Shown: positions 48,325 to 60,300 of the stretch, piece by piece
Numbering within the stretch: the stretch's first letter is position 1
Layout of the letters: each line of letters begins with the position of its first letter
DNA from: Gavia stellata
Taxonomy: Eukaryota > Chordata > Aves > Gaviiformes > Gaviidae
DNA length: 64,000 bases
Reading direction: 5' to 3'
NCBI RefSeq assembly: GCF_030936135.1
Contig: NC_082610.1
Coordinates: 20,594,428 to 20,658,427, forward strand
Notes under the pieces: generated by a model
Seen by the model: the letters and a program-made list of their open reading frames with translations, nothing else
The model's database searches: none
What the model was told of the DNA's origin: nothing
Translations under genes and position numbers: made by a program

Positions 48325-51300
48325 CTAAGGACAAGAGAGAAACACTGCGGTGAAAATGCACTTTGGGTCTGAATATCTGCATTCTCCCCACTGGCTCGGA
48401 CATCTCCCGCTCTGAAGACTGAACCAAAAGCTGCCAGGCCTGGGAGCAGCACAAGGCACACCAGCGTCCCACACAAGGCATGCGCTCTCTGCCTATACTG
48501 CTCTATAACGACTACGTTAACATCAAAATCAAGGTGTCATGTCACAACTCCTCACTTTTATTTCTTCAAAGAAGCAACACGATGCTAATCCTACAGTAAG
48601 TGGGTTCAGAAATAACCATGTTTTGGTGCATGTGACACTTATCTAATGCCTACTTTATTTTCCAAAGCTCTTTCTAACAGGAATTAATGTAAGTTTCAAG
48701 GGACAAAAAATGAAGCGGGATGTCAGGAACTTGTCCTGGGGTTTACCCGAGGAGAATCTTGACCAAGCGCCCCTACAAGAGCTCTGCAACAGACATGGGC
48801 ATCGGCCCTGCGTGGGGAACATGGGAATGGAGCAGTAAGAACACAGGAAAATTCTGGGCTATTATTCAAGAAAATACAAAATTTCCAATGCTCAAGCTAC
48901 AAGGAACATGAGAAAACATTTCATTTAGCGTTAGACTTCAAAGGTAAATGTCAGCACAAAGGCAGGGTTTTTTACGGAACAGGCAGGAGACTCCAGAGAC
49001 AACACAGAAGTCTGCGTTTTCCGGCCGTGAAGTCCCTCTGTTTCCCTCAGACACGCCGCAGGCAGTGCTGCCGGCGGCACGCGTACCTGATGCTTGTTGA
49101 TCCAACAGCTGCTGCTCCTGAAATAGGCCTTTGCTGGCCGGTGCTCCCAGAAGTCTGGCACTGCCCTCGGGATCTGGAGGCAGCCGGCGCGCTGTGCTGG
49201 CTCAGGAGAGCAAGTTCCTTGGCCAGAGGCTGGGCTGAAGTTTCTTGATGAGCCCTTGACTGGCATTGCTGTGTCCACGGCCTGTCCTCCTCTTGACTGG
49301 GTATTTTTAGGCATCTTACCCTGTGGTTCCTCATTTTCCAGGGTCTTGCTGCAACACCCGTTACAGATGCAGGTGAAGGGCTTTTTGGAGGGGATGGAAT
49401 TAGACAACGGTTCAGCTTGGAGAACACTGCACCTTCCTGAGCCTGTGATGAACCTGAAACAGGGGGGAAGCGCAGTGATTTACCAGTTCATCTTACTCCT
49501 AAATGACTGACCCAGTTTAGTTTTGTTCAGTCTGGAGAAGAGGAGGCTGAGGGGAGACCTCATCGCTCTCTCCAACTACCTGAAAGGGGGTTGTGGGGAG
49601 GTGGGTGTTGGTCTCTTCTCCCAAGTGACAAGTGATAGGACAAGAGGAAATGGCCTCAAGTTGTGCCAGGGGAGGTTAAGGCTGGATATTAGGGAAAATT
49701 TCTTTCCTGAGAGAGTGGTGAAGCATTGGAAGAGGCTGCCCAGGGAGGTGGTGGTGTTACCATCCCTGGAGGTGTTCAAGGAATGTGTGGATGTGGCACT
49801 GCGGGACATGGTTGAGTGGGCATGGTGGGGTTGGGTTGATGGTTGGACTTAATGATCTTACAGGTCTTTTCCAACCTTAGTGATTCTGTGAGCGAAAGGT
49901 TTCAGAGAATGCTGTGTGATGGAGCTGGGTGGCAGATGTGTCCCGGGGCACACAGCCGTGCTGGCCTTGTTGAATTGCTTCCTCTGATAGTCGGGGGCTT
50001 GGGTTACTCATCAGTCTCCCTGCCAGTACCGCTGGTGATGTGCCAAGCACCAGAACTGCTCACGAGCCGTGCACAGCTCAGGAGGGACAGACCAGCTCAC
50101 CCGTCCTCCTGTTCTCAGGCAGGATCATACCCCCATCATTCCTAGCCAGTGTTTGCACCGACTTGTTTTAAATACCTGAGGACCCCATCCAGCAATCTGA
50201 AATTCAAGGCACAGGAATAATCACAGATGAGTGGATCCACTTTTTTTTCATCAGAGGCAGAGGTGTAAGAATAAGATCTTGAGATTAGCCTTAAAATTAC
50301 AGAAAGTGCCTGACTGCTAGGGAAAATATTGCACTACATGCAGGGCAACTATCTGGCTGTTCATATTTTAGCCCATGTAATCCTCAGGTGCAACATACAG
50401 AGAAGAAAAATCTTGTTGCTGACTTAGGAATATAACGTGCATGCATATATGCTTAAAACCATTCCATATATAGCAGGGATCCGATTGCCTTTGTCTATTA
50501 AAAGAACCAACTGTATCTAAGCGCCTGATGTGCAAGGGCCAGGGCAGGAGCACAATCTAAAGAATGTAATACCAAACCCCAGGCCCAGAAAGTTCACCTT
50601 TATCGCTCCTGACTGATGGGGATGTGTTTTACTGCTTAGGTAACCACATAAAGCTGATATAAAATTTTCATGGAACAGTTTCCATTGTACTGTGTGCTTT
50701 AAAGACGTCTAAATTTCATAGGGTTTTTTATTTGTTTTTAAGTAAAGACACTTCGAAAGACTGGCACGCCTGACTCAAGAGCCCTAAATAACACTCAACG
50801 ACTTCCAAAGAGTGCAGATGATATGGATGTGATGCTGCAAATGCTTTTACATAAGAGCAGTTTTGCTCTGATGACTTGTCCTCTCCTGGTCAGAAGGATT
50901 GTTTTCCACAGTTCTTCCGTTAGAAAATCACATTGGGTAGGACACACTTCTGAAGTTAAGTATTGAGGCATTGAAATACCTCTCCAAACCTTGGCACAGT
51001 CTCAAGTCACAGAGGTCGAGTGTATTTTTAACTGCCTTGCTGAATAAAGTCTATCAGTTGCTAACGTTTTATCAGTTTTGCTCTGCAAAACACACGTCTA
51101 TTAGTGACAGTGGGCAAAGGCTACTGTGTTTGTCATTATTTGAATCTTGGTTATTATGGTCAGCTGCTTGTGATTTGGGATCTGGGTCATCCCCCGCCCC
51201 TCCCTCAGGTACTACTAGATTTCAAACCACTCCATCAATCTTGTAACCAAATCCTAGCAGATCCAGTTCCAAGACGGGCAGATCTATGCCCAACCATTCA

Positions 51301-54300
51301 CTTTTATAGTCCTCTAGGGCATGACCCTGGTACACTGTGAGATGTTTGGGGCATTGTCTACTCAATCTAAAAAGATTATGAGATCATCATAAACCATACC
51401 CAATCTAAAGAAATCATATTAAATCTAAAAAAGATTAGATTAAATCTAAAGAGACCATGAGATCATAATCTAAGACTTCTGTGGTCACTGAACAATAGGC
51501 CATTCCTTTAGATTTTTCCAAACAGCTTCTGTTCTTGTTAAGGAGATATTGTTTGTATTACTGTTAATATATAGAGGCTTTGACTAGTTTAATGATACTT
51601 CTGGTTTTTCCAAAATATATTATATTTTTCCAAATTTTAATAGATCCATTTTTGCCCTTGAAAGAAATGTAAAATGAAAACTCACATGCTAGTATTTACT
51701 GAGGCAAAAAAAAAGTGATTATAAACAACAGAAATAGATTAAAGCTGTACTTTTGTAAGCTCCTCTACTTGATACGTATTCGGAATAACCATTCTTAATG
51801 TTTAATATTCTTAAATAATATACTTCAAGATTCAACAAGTACTGAAGAGCGGGAATTCTGCTTTCATTCATGTAAATGCAATTCCAGAGATGTCTTTGGC
51901 TTTGCCCTGAGTAGAAGAGCACGTTTCATTTTTAAACTCTTTACTGAATGCATCCCTTTGTTTGCATATCTTTCCAGAATTCCAAGTTGCCCAGTTAAAC
52001 CTTAATCATTAGCTCAGCCATTATTTCCATCAGTGCCAACTGGGGTAAAATATAGCTCAGTTGGAACAACAGTATTTTAGACTCACCTGGCACCGCCATA
52101 AATTAATGACACAAGGTAAAAGACAGAGCCACATCCTTCCTCTGGACTTGATGCTAAGCTGGTGTGAGATCAGCTTTGTTCCTCTACAGATGCATGCTGA
52201 AATAGATCAACTGATGGTCAACACAGCTGGCCACCATGCCCTGCTTAAAAACTGGAACGGATTCCTTAGGGTCTGGCTCTGCAATGATATTTCCAAATCG
52301 CTGCTCTAGACCACAGAACCCAGATCTTGTAAAACACCGCAGTTAGGAATACACCTACCTACAACCGGCTAGTAGCACGTGTCACTGCCTGATGCTAACC
52401 CTTCCCCAGAGGTTTAGGTCCAGTACCTGAGGAAGACTGGGAGAGACAGGAGTGGCAAGAAGAATCAAGAGAAATCCTTTCAATGAGGTCCTCATCACAG
52501 GTCTCCCTCAACTCATCTTCACAGCTGTCAGTCAGGCTGCAGTCTTCACCCTCTTCCTCATCACTAAGAGTCATCTTCAGTGCTTGGGCGGCTTTTCCTT
52601 GCTGCTCTGTTTGCAGGCACCTGGACACCATCAGGTATCAGACCGTTAGCCTTTGAGCCGTGAATATGCAGCCAGCCAAGTGCAGCTCGGTGTGGCCACA
52701 CAGGCAAACACCCAGACAGCGGATTTAATCACCCACTGGGATTTCCCACTTTCCTGGAGATAGAGAAAATCATTCTAAATGGATCGGCCATCTAAGCTGC
52801 CCGTGTCTCATTATCTGGAAGTGTCCTAAAGTTAAGCAAGTGAAATGGGGCAGATTTAAAATACTACACAGTGAAGGAAGCTCAGAGAAATAAAGCCATT
52901 TTTACTTCCATAACAACCATTATCTGTCTATGAGATGGGGGAATCTAGGCAGGGCGTTATTTTCCTTTCAGCCTTTCACTTGGTTAGGCCAATGTGATGC
53001 TTGCAGAAAACTTCATCCACTTCCACTTCTCTCACTGCCTGAAGGTAGATGCTGTCAGGGCCAAGAATGTCTTACCAGTTATGAAAAGTCAATTCCTTGC
53101 TCTTGCTAAGCAAGTGAACCCACCCTGCCTGTGCTGGTCTTCAGCCTGCACTAGAAAGGTCAGAGCTTCCCCCCCGGTTTCTTCTCCCTCGCCCACCCCG
53201 CGGATGCTCCAGCGGGGAAGACTGATGGAAGGATTGCCGCCGCAGGGACAGGAAGGCGGGAGGCCAAGACTACCCCCTGAAACTGCCACCAGATGGCCAA
53301 AGAGCTTCTTCTATTATTGCGGCAGAAAATGAATGCCCGTTCTACTGCACGACAAGATTTCGCCCGTGGTCTCACCGCTTGTGCTGCTCTCTCCGCGCTC
53401 TTGGTTCAGAGAACGCGTCTTCCCAGTGCGGATCTCCTCCTCCTCCTCCTCCAGAGCCGTAAAGGTTTTCTGTCCTCAGACTGCAGAGCTGCAAAGGGCT
53501 CACTGCCGGGGGCTGCAAAAATGACAGGAGTTACCTTGATAACCACAGGAGCTCTCCCCAGCTCCGTTTCTGGATTGTGGATCTTAGAAGGTGTCAAAGT
53601 CCGCTGTTACTCCTGAGTTTTCAGATCACCCCTCACCATTTTCTTGCTTTTCAGCTTTACGAAGCCCTACGCCCCAGTCGCGTGCAGTGTTACAGCTTGA
53701 GGAAGCCAGGGTGGTAGTAACAAAAGAGTTGATTTATATCTCACCCATAGCACCTATGCCAATAAACATTAAGCCCAGTACCACAAAAACTGGGTCATTC
53801 AGCACACAACCACAGCCCCCTTCCACATCCTAGTTTATAACACACAGTAATTCACTCAAATGTTCAAATTTGTTTCGGAAAAGCTTCCACTGCTCAGGCA
53901 GCGGCAGCAGAGAGACAAGGGAGGGACACATTTTGTCCAGCGGTTCCTTAACATCTGTCGTCAGCGTGAAGCGTGGCTGCCGACAGCGCAGCGATCCAGC
54001 CGTCCTGTGCATGCTCTCTCCCTGATTTAGCACAGCCTGTTTAAACGCACGCACGTGCGTCCACGCCGTGTCGAACCTCAGGGCCCACAAAAGCTAACCA
54101 GGACGAGCCAGACTGCACCCCCTTACACCCACAGGTATCCTCTCAGTAAGTTACTGCCAAAACGAGCAGGCTGACCCGCAGGGCTGGAGTCCCACCCCAC
54201 CGCCAAGAGGAACAAACTTTGGCTTTGTGTTTGTTGAGTCAACAGGAACGACCCTGCAGCTTTAGCGATCTGACTATTTACGCCGACATCAAAGAAACAC

Positions 54301-57300
54301 TGCTGAAAAAAAAATCTTTTGCTTAATAGCTGTTGTAGAAATACCATCAAATTTTGCAATCCTGCCCTGGGCTTTGCTCAGCCAGGACGATAGGAAATGT
54401 GCCGCCAGCAGCCGATACGCGATTTTCACGTGTTCCTTTACAGTTGATGGTTCATTGCTGCTAGCACATGGGCGCCTTGGTAACATCAGGGCAAGAGACT
54501 CTCTGTCCTCTTCAAGGCTAATTGCATGTTGGGGGGCTTTTGGGCTACAGAAGACAGCGAGCTGCCTCAAGCCACAGCGGCAGTTCGGTTTATCCCAGGA
54601 TTTATGGGGGTCACCAGGCAGGAATATGAAGTATACAAGAAAAACATACACCTAGCTTTTGCCTCCTTGCACGAAGGGCTTTGGTGGGGTTCCCACATAT
54701 AACTTGACTGAGTCCTAAGAAAAAAGGAAAAAAGAAAACATTTTATTCCAGCGTTTCACAAATGGTGCTGTCTTGGAAATCAGTTAACATCACTTCCCAT
54801 AGACAGGCAGATGTAGTATTTCATGGCGTAGGTTCACAGTGTCGGCTGGCATGGCCTGACGCTGCTGCTAAGAGGCAGTTTCTCTGTTTCTAGCAGAATC
54901 CGTCTCCTCCAGCTCCTGCCCTGCCTCCTCCACTGTGCTGGTGCAAACACTTGTGTGGCCACACGGTGAGTCAGATCAGGGAACAGATCCAGATTAAAAC
55001 TAAATATGCTTTTCGGGGGTTTTTTTTGTTTGTTTGTTTTGCTGGGTTATTTTTCAGCTGGATCTCAATCAGAATCAGGTTCCCCACGCGGCTATGCAGA
55101 TGCTGTTGCCGAAACAAGGCAAGGCAGCAAAGGGGCGGGAAGAAGCAGTGAACACTGGGGGAAACTGTCTCTAACAGTAGTGCTAGCTACTTAAAAGCGC
55201 ACGTGAAATTACGGTCTCGTTCCCTGGCAAGCTGTACTAGGTTTCCACGTACTTTTCCGGATGCGCGCTCAGCTGTTGACACTGCATTGCTTCATCTAGT
55301 TCATCACCTTGAGTCCCACCTACAGCAAGGAACTGAGGTGGGACTGGCATCTGAGAGAAGCAGCCCACAATGCTGGGAAAACAAAGACCATCTTCCTATC
55401 TAATCTGCACTCTACGGGCCAGTGGAGTTGCACCGTCAAGGTCTTTCCAGGAGCCGGGGAAGGATGTTTTGCGAAGTGCCAAATATTGTAGCAGAAGTGA
55501 ACTCCCTTTCCACCCAGCTGTCCCGAGGAGCTGCTAACTTGGCAGTACTTCCAGGTGGCCAAGGCAAGAAGGGCAGTGGTACGCCTGTAGATCAGGTATG
55601 TGAAGCCAAGGAACTGACTCCTCTTGCTGAAGGAGCCACCCCTGGAAACCCAAAAGAAAGCGCCCGTGGCCAGCAGCACACGTAGTTTGAGCACACGATC
55701 CAACGGGGAGTGAATGTGCATCACCGCGCCTTCCTAGAGGACTATCGTGGGCCACGTTCCTATGACAAGATGTGCCCAGATGTGACTGGAGCAAGCCCTG
55801 GCTAGGCTGACGTGTAATTTAAAGGACGGAGCAGGACAGCTTTTGATTTGGAGGTGTGAAAGGTGACTTCAGCAAGGCAGCACCATTGCAGTATGGGGCC
55901 GTCAAGAGGGACAGCAGCACATAATGCCTGGGGGCGAGGGGCTGAGGAGGGGGAAGCCCAGATGACTTGCACCTTCTGCTGCAGGGGGAAATAAAGGAAA
56001 GCCCACGCTAGAGCAGGTGAGTCCCACGGACGAAAACATATGCTGAAGCTGATGTAGCAGCGGCATGGGTGGGTGGTATTCAAAGCACCCAGGCTTTCAT
56101 CAGCAATAATAACATTCAGAAGGAGGTGGAGGTGTGGGAAAGAACAGGATTAAAAAACATACATTACCATGTGTCAAATCGCTGGAGTCATCTTCTGGGA
56201 ACAGCTCATCAGACACGGTGGGATCTGGAAGAGGACAGCCACCGTACAACAGGCGGGCGGTGCCAGATCTCCCTGCATTAGCAGACCACTGCGCAGTTCC
56301 AGGTCTGGAAGTCGTCGGGGGTCTCGGGCCGCATGCAGACTGCCTTGCTACCGCCCCAAGATATGGATCTGAGAGAAGAGGTTTCATTAGCGTAAGCACA
56401 GCCGTGCGAGGCTTCAAACCACACCCTCACCGCACACTGCCGACACGGCGACTGCTGCTGCACCCTTGGAGCTGTAGGGGACAGAAAAATCTGTCGTTGC
56501 AGCTACAAGAAACGTGCTGCAACGGGTCAAGCCTGGAGACAGTGGGCAGTCCCCCGTAGCTGTCCTCTGAAGACAGCAGAACCTGGGGACCCCCAACGAA
56601 ACCGAAGTCCCTTCCCACCTTCCTCCTGTTCCTGGGCATCAGGGCCAGGCTGCTGGCTGAGGATGGGGTCAGGAACCGCTCCGTGCTTGCCACCTGCCTC
56701 CGATTGCTCCACGGGTGAGCCTGGACGTGTCCAGGGCTCTGCTACCTCCCCTGCCTGCGTGCCTCGGGTAAGAGGAACCTGCCTCTCATTTGCTGCCCAC
56801 CTGCCTGCGGGGAAACCACTGCAGGCTTGCCACAGGCACAGTCCAAGCCCCCAGTCTTAAAATATATTGCTTAAATGCCCAGGCACAACGCAGACAGTGG
56901 CAGCCGCCTTACCAGAGCTATTAGTCAATCAGGGCAAACAACATACCAGGAGTTATGGAAATTTGGGAATGGCAATGATAGATTTTTCCAGTACTGCCTC
57001 AGAGACAGATACTTCTCTACCACGGAAAGAAAGGCGAAAACTGAGTTTTTGTAATGCTACAGGGCAGGGTGGATGATACAAAAAGCTAGCGAAGGCAGAC
57101 AGAGCCTTGCCCTCTTACCCACCCAACCGCCGGCTGTCCTGGGAGCACAGCACAGCTGTAAGAGCAGCATGTGCAGCCAACAACCCATGGGAGAGTGAAT
57201 TTCATTTTGGTGCCTAGATGAATAGCGTGCTTTGTAAAGTGTTGAGCATCTCCCAGCTCCACAGTGGAGCAATCAGCTCTGGAATAATATGGCCGTTTTC

Positions 57301-60300
57301 TTAAGAGCTGAGTGTTAGGGACCTTTAAAATATCTTGGCCATAGCTGTTAATACAAACCCATGAAATACACAGGGCAGGAAAAGTACCCGAGTCAACATT
57401 CAGAATCACAGAATCACTAAGGTTGGAAAAGACCTGTAAGATCATCAAGTCCAACCATCACCCCAACCCCACCATGCCCACTAAACCACATCCCCCAGTG
57501 CCATGTCCACACGTTCCTTGAACACCTCCAGGGATGGTGACTCCACCACCTCCCTGGGCAGCCTCTTCCAATGCTTCACCACTCTCTCAGGAAAGACATT
57601 TTTCCTAATATCCAGCCTGAACCTCCCCTGGTGCAACTTGAGGCCATTTCCTCTTGTCCTATCACTTGTCACTTGGGAGAAGAGACCAACACCCACCTCA
57701 CCACAACCCCCTTTCAGGGAGTTGTAGAGAGCGATGAGGTCTCCCCTCAGCCTCCTCTTCTCCAGACTGAACAAGGAAAGAAAAAAATACGGGGTTGTCT
57801 AAACGTGACCATAGGAGCTCATCAGTTTAGAGCTGAGGGCAAGAATGGAAGTCTGGTTACACTAGGAAACAACACAAATTCACTATTTTGTGCTCCGTCC
57901 CCACTGTTTCTGTCAGCCCACTTTGTTAACTAGTTTTCTGAACCATAGCGGATGTTGCCAAAGCAGGATCACTGAGGGATCAGATTTTAATGGATTTTTT
58001 CCCCACCATAACTACTATTACAACTAATGATTTGGACCCACAGGGATTAAATAAATGACAAACGTATGTACTTATTCCAAAACAAACTAAATTTTTAATG
58101 GAGTACAGTTGGCAGGCAAACCACAGCTGGGGGGGCTGGGAAGCCAACTGCATTGCCCACGCTAATGGGAAGCAACAGGAGCAGTTATAGGAAATACTTT
58201 GTAATATTGAATGATACGTAGAAAAGTGCATGTAGCATGATAGGTAAAAGCATGGGCATCTGAACTATAACAAAGGCTACAGGCAAGGGGACAACAGATT
58301 TATTTTCAAACCATTTGTTCTCGACTAACGAATGTAATGGACTTAATCACAGAGGCAAAGAAAATGGAACGGATCTATTACGAGATCACGCAATCTCAGT
58401 TGCTAGGATGTTGCTACCATTGAGGGGTGGTGACCAAATTGCCTTTCCTATTATGAAATTGGAGTAGGAAATCCTGCTACATCCACGTTACATGGGATTG
58501 ACTGCTACCACGGAAAGGGCTGTGAACAGCTGTTGTTGAAACATTCCTTTCCAAGCTTTGCTTCTCCCCATCACGCAGAATGAACGCTAAGTACAGACTC
58601 CAGCTACTGCTGGATATGCTTGATGCTCTAAAAGTCATCTGCATTTTTCTGATCTTGATGCCCAGCTGAGGAGAGCTTTCATTTAAATCTGCGCTGTGCT
58701 GAATTCCAGCTTCCTCACTTCCCAAGTGAAGAAGACAACGTCCTTCGTCCCTTCGCTATAATTAAATGTTGGCTTTGAAGAGGCCAGCTTGCTCTTCATT
58801 TTCTTTTTCAAGCACCATAACCTGCAAAATGAACCCCAGTGGGAAACCTGACGTACCTAACCATGAAATGTCTCCAGCTAAACCACCTTCCTTGATGGAT
58901 TCCTTGATGATTAGCCAATCGTCATGCATCTTCTTGGAAGGAAGGAGAGCAGTCTGGCTTGCTGGTATTTCATCCAAATACTCCAAGTGGGGAATGAGTT
59001 TTTTTACTTCAGCTCTGTAATTATAATCTGGTTCCTGGAGAAATTGAGAAAGTGGTCACTTGAACAGTTTATTTAACAGACTTCCACCAGCAGTGTTCAG
59101 TTTGTACGACTGCCATACAACCTGAAACACCTTCTACGAGGCAAACCTATTCACCTCATTCAACAGAAATAAATACGGTCAGGAGTCTTATTTCACTGTG
59201 CTTTCTCCTCACATAATTTCTACTCAAATTGATGGTGAACATGTCCTGAGCAATGCAAACACATGCTCCCCGCCCAAAGCTCCTTTGCTGTTTACCCACC
59301 GATGACTTCGGCATTTGTTTTTGTTATATTATGTATAATGCACAAAAGTGTAGAAGGCCACTGGTGGCCATGGAAAGCCTGGGCACCCTCAGCATTCACC
59401 CAGCCTCTCTCCCTGCTTTTGCGATTCTCTGGTTGCTGCATCAATACTCAGGTGATAGGAAGGCTTGAAAACGTGTTATGAGTGTCGCTACTCCTGCTGA
59501 TGGGAAAAGAAAGAGCATTTCCATGGATCGTGTTTTTAGGCATACCCATAAACCCGCTACAGGGAATGAACTGCACTGATTTTCTGGGGCAGTCTTCAGG
59601 GGTTCGGTGTGTGACGTTATACAGTTAGAAGCGATGGCTTACTTCGAAGTAGGTTTTCTTCTGCAAGAGGTCACATGCCACCAGCAAGTGCACGGAAAGC
59701 TAAACTGGACTGGCCCTGGCTTTCTTTCCTGCGTGCTGGAAAAACCATGCGATCACTCCCAAAGCACATGGACTCAGTGAGACAGCCATGGGGGAAAGCA
59801 CGGTTGCAGCCCCCTTCTGCATGCGTGAGTGGAGCTGACATGTTATAAAATGATTCACGAGCACACGCCGATGCCTGGGGACCTCCGAGCAGAACAGTTA
59901 CAACTGTGCTCCTTCACGTGGCACCTTCGGCTTCGGGAAAACTTAGCAATACCTCAAGGCTGACTGGGTTGTGCTGCTTTGCAGTGGGAATATTTTTGGT
60001 TAAAACAGTCTCAGATTACAAAAGGCAGCAAACAGTGATGGCGATCTCTTCTCCTTAAAGAAAGTATAAAGCAAGAGTGCACTGCTAGTGGCAGAATATG
60101 AATGGACAGCTACCTACAAATCAATTGCTTCATCCAGATAAATGTTACGCTCTTCAAGACATTGCATGCAATATTAGAGAACCCCACAAAGCCAAGTCCC
60201 CATTCAACACGGAGTTGTCACAAACAGAAATCTTTCGGTGAGAGCCGGTTGGCTGCGTGCTCCCTTCCTCTGCACGATGCAGCACCGAGGCTGGCAGAGG

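Noticed and set aside
48557..48659. Two minus-strand AATAAA signals as the LRRC56 polyadenylation site
   Set aside because: They fall in the intron between the last two coding exons. They could serve only a transcript ending early.
53630..53690. Possible LRRC56 exon with peptide [19 protein letters not shown]
   Set aside because: It has an acceptor and a GTGAGG donor, but its leading phase does not fit the preceding exon. The exon at 53376-53512 fits both neighbours exactly.
53830..54120. Minus-strand frame [17 protein letters not shown] as an LRRC56 exon
   Set aside because: A passing resemblance to the mammalian LRAWREHGVRPL block is not supported by a donor site or by phase.
54289..54651. 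Minus-strand frame beginning near [11 protein letters not shown] as the CGNP exon
   Set aside because: The true [13 protein letters not shown] exon lies just beside it at 54650-54714 with correct phase.
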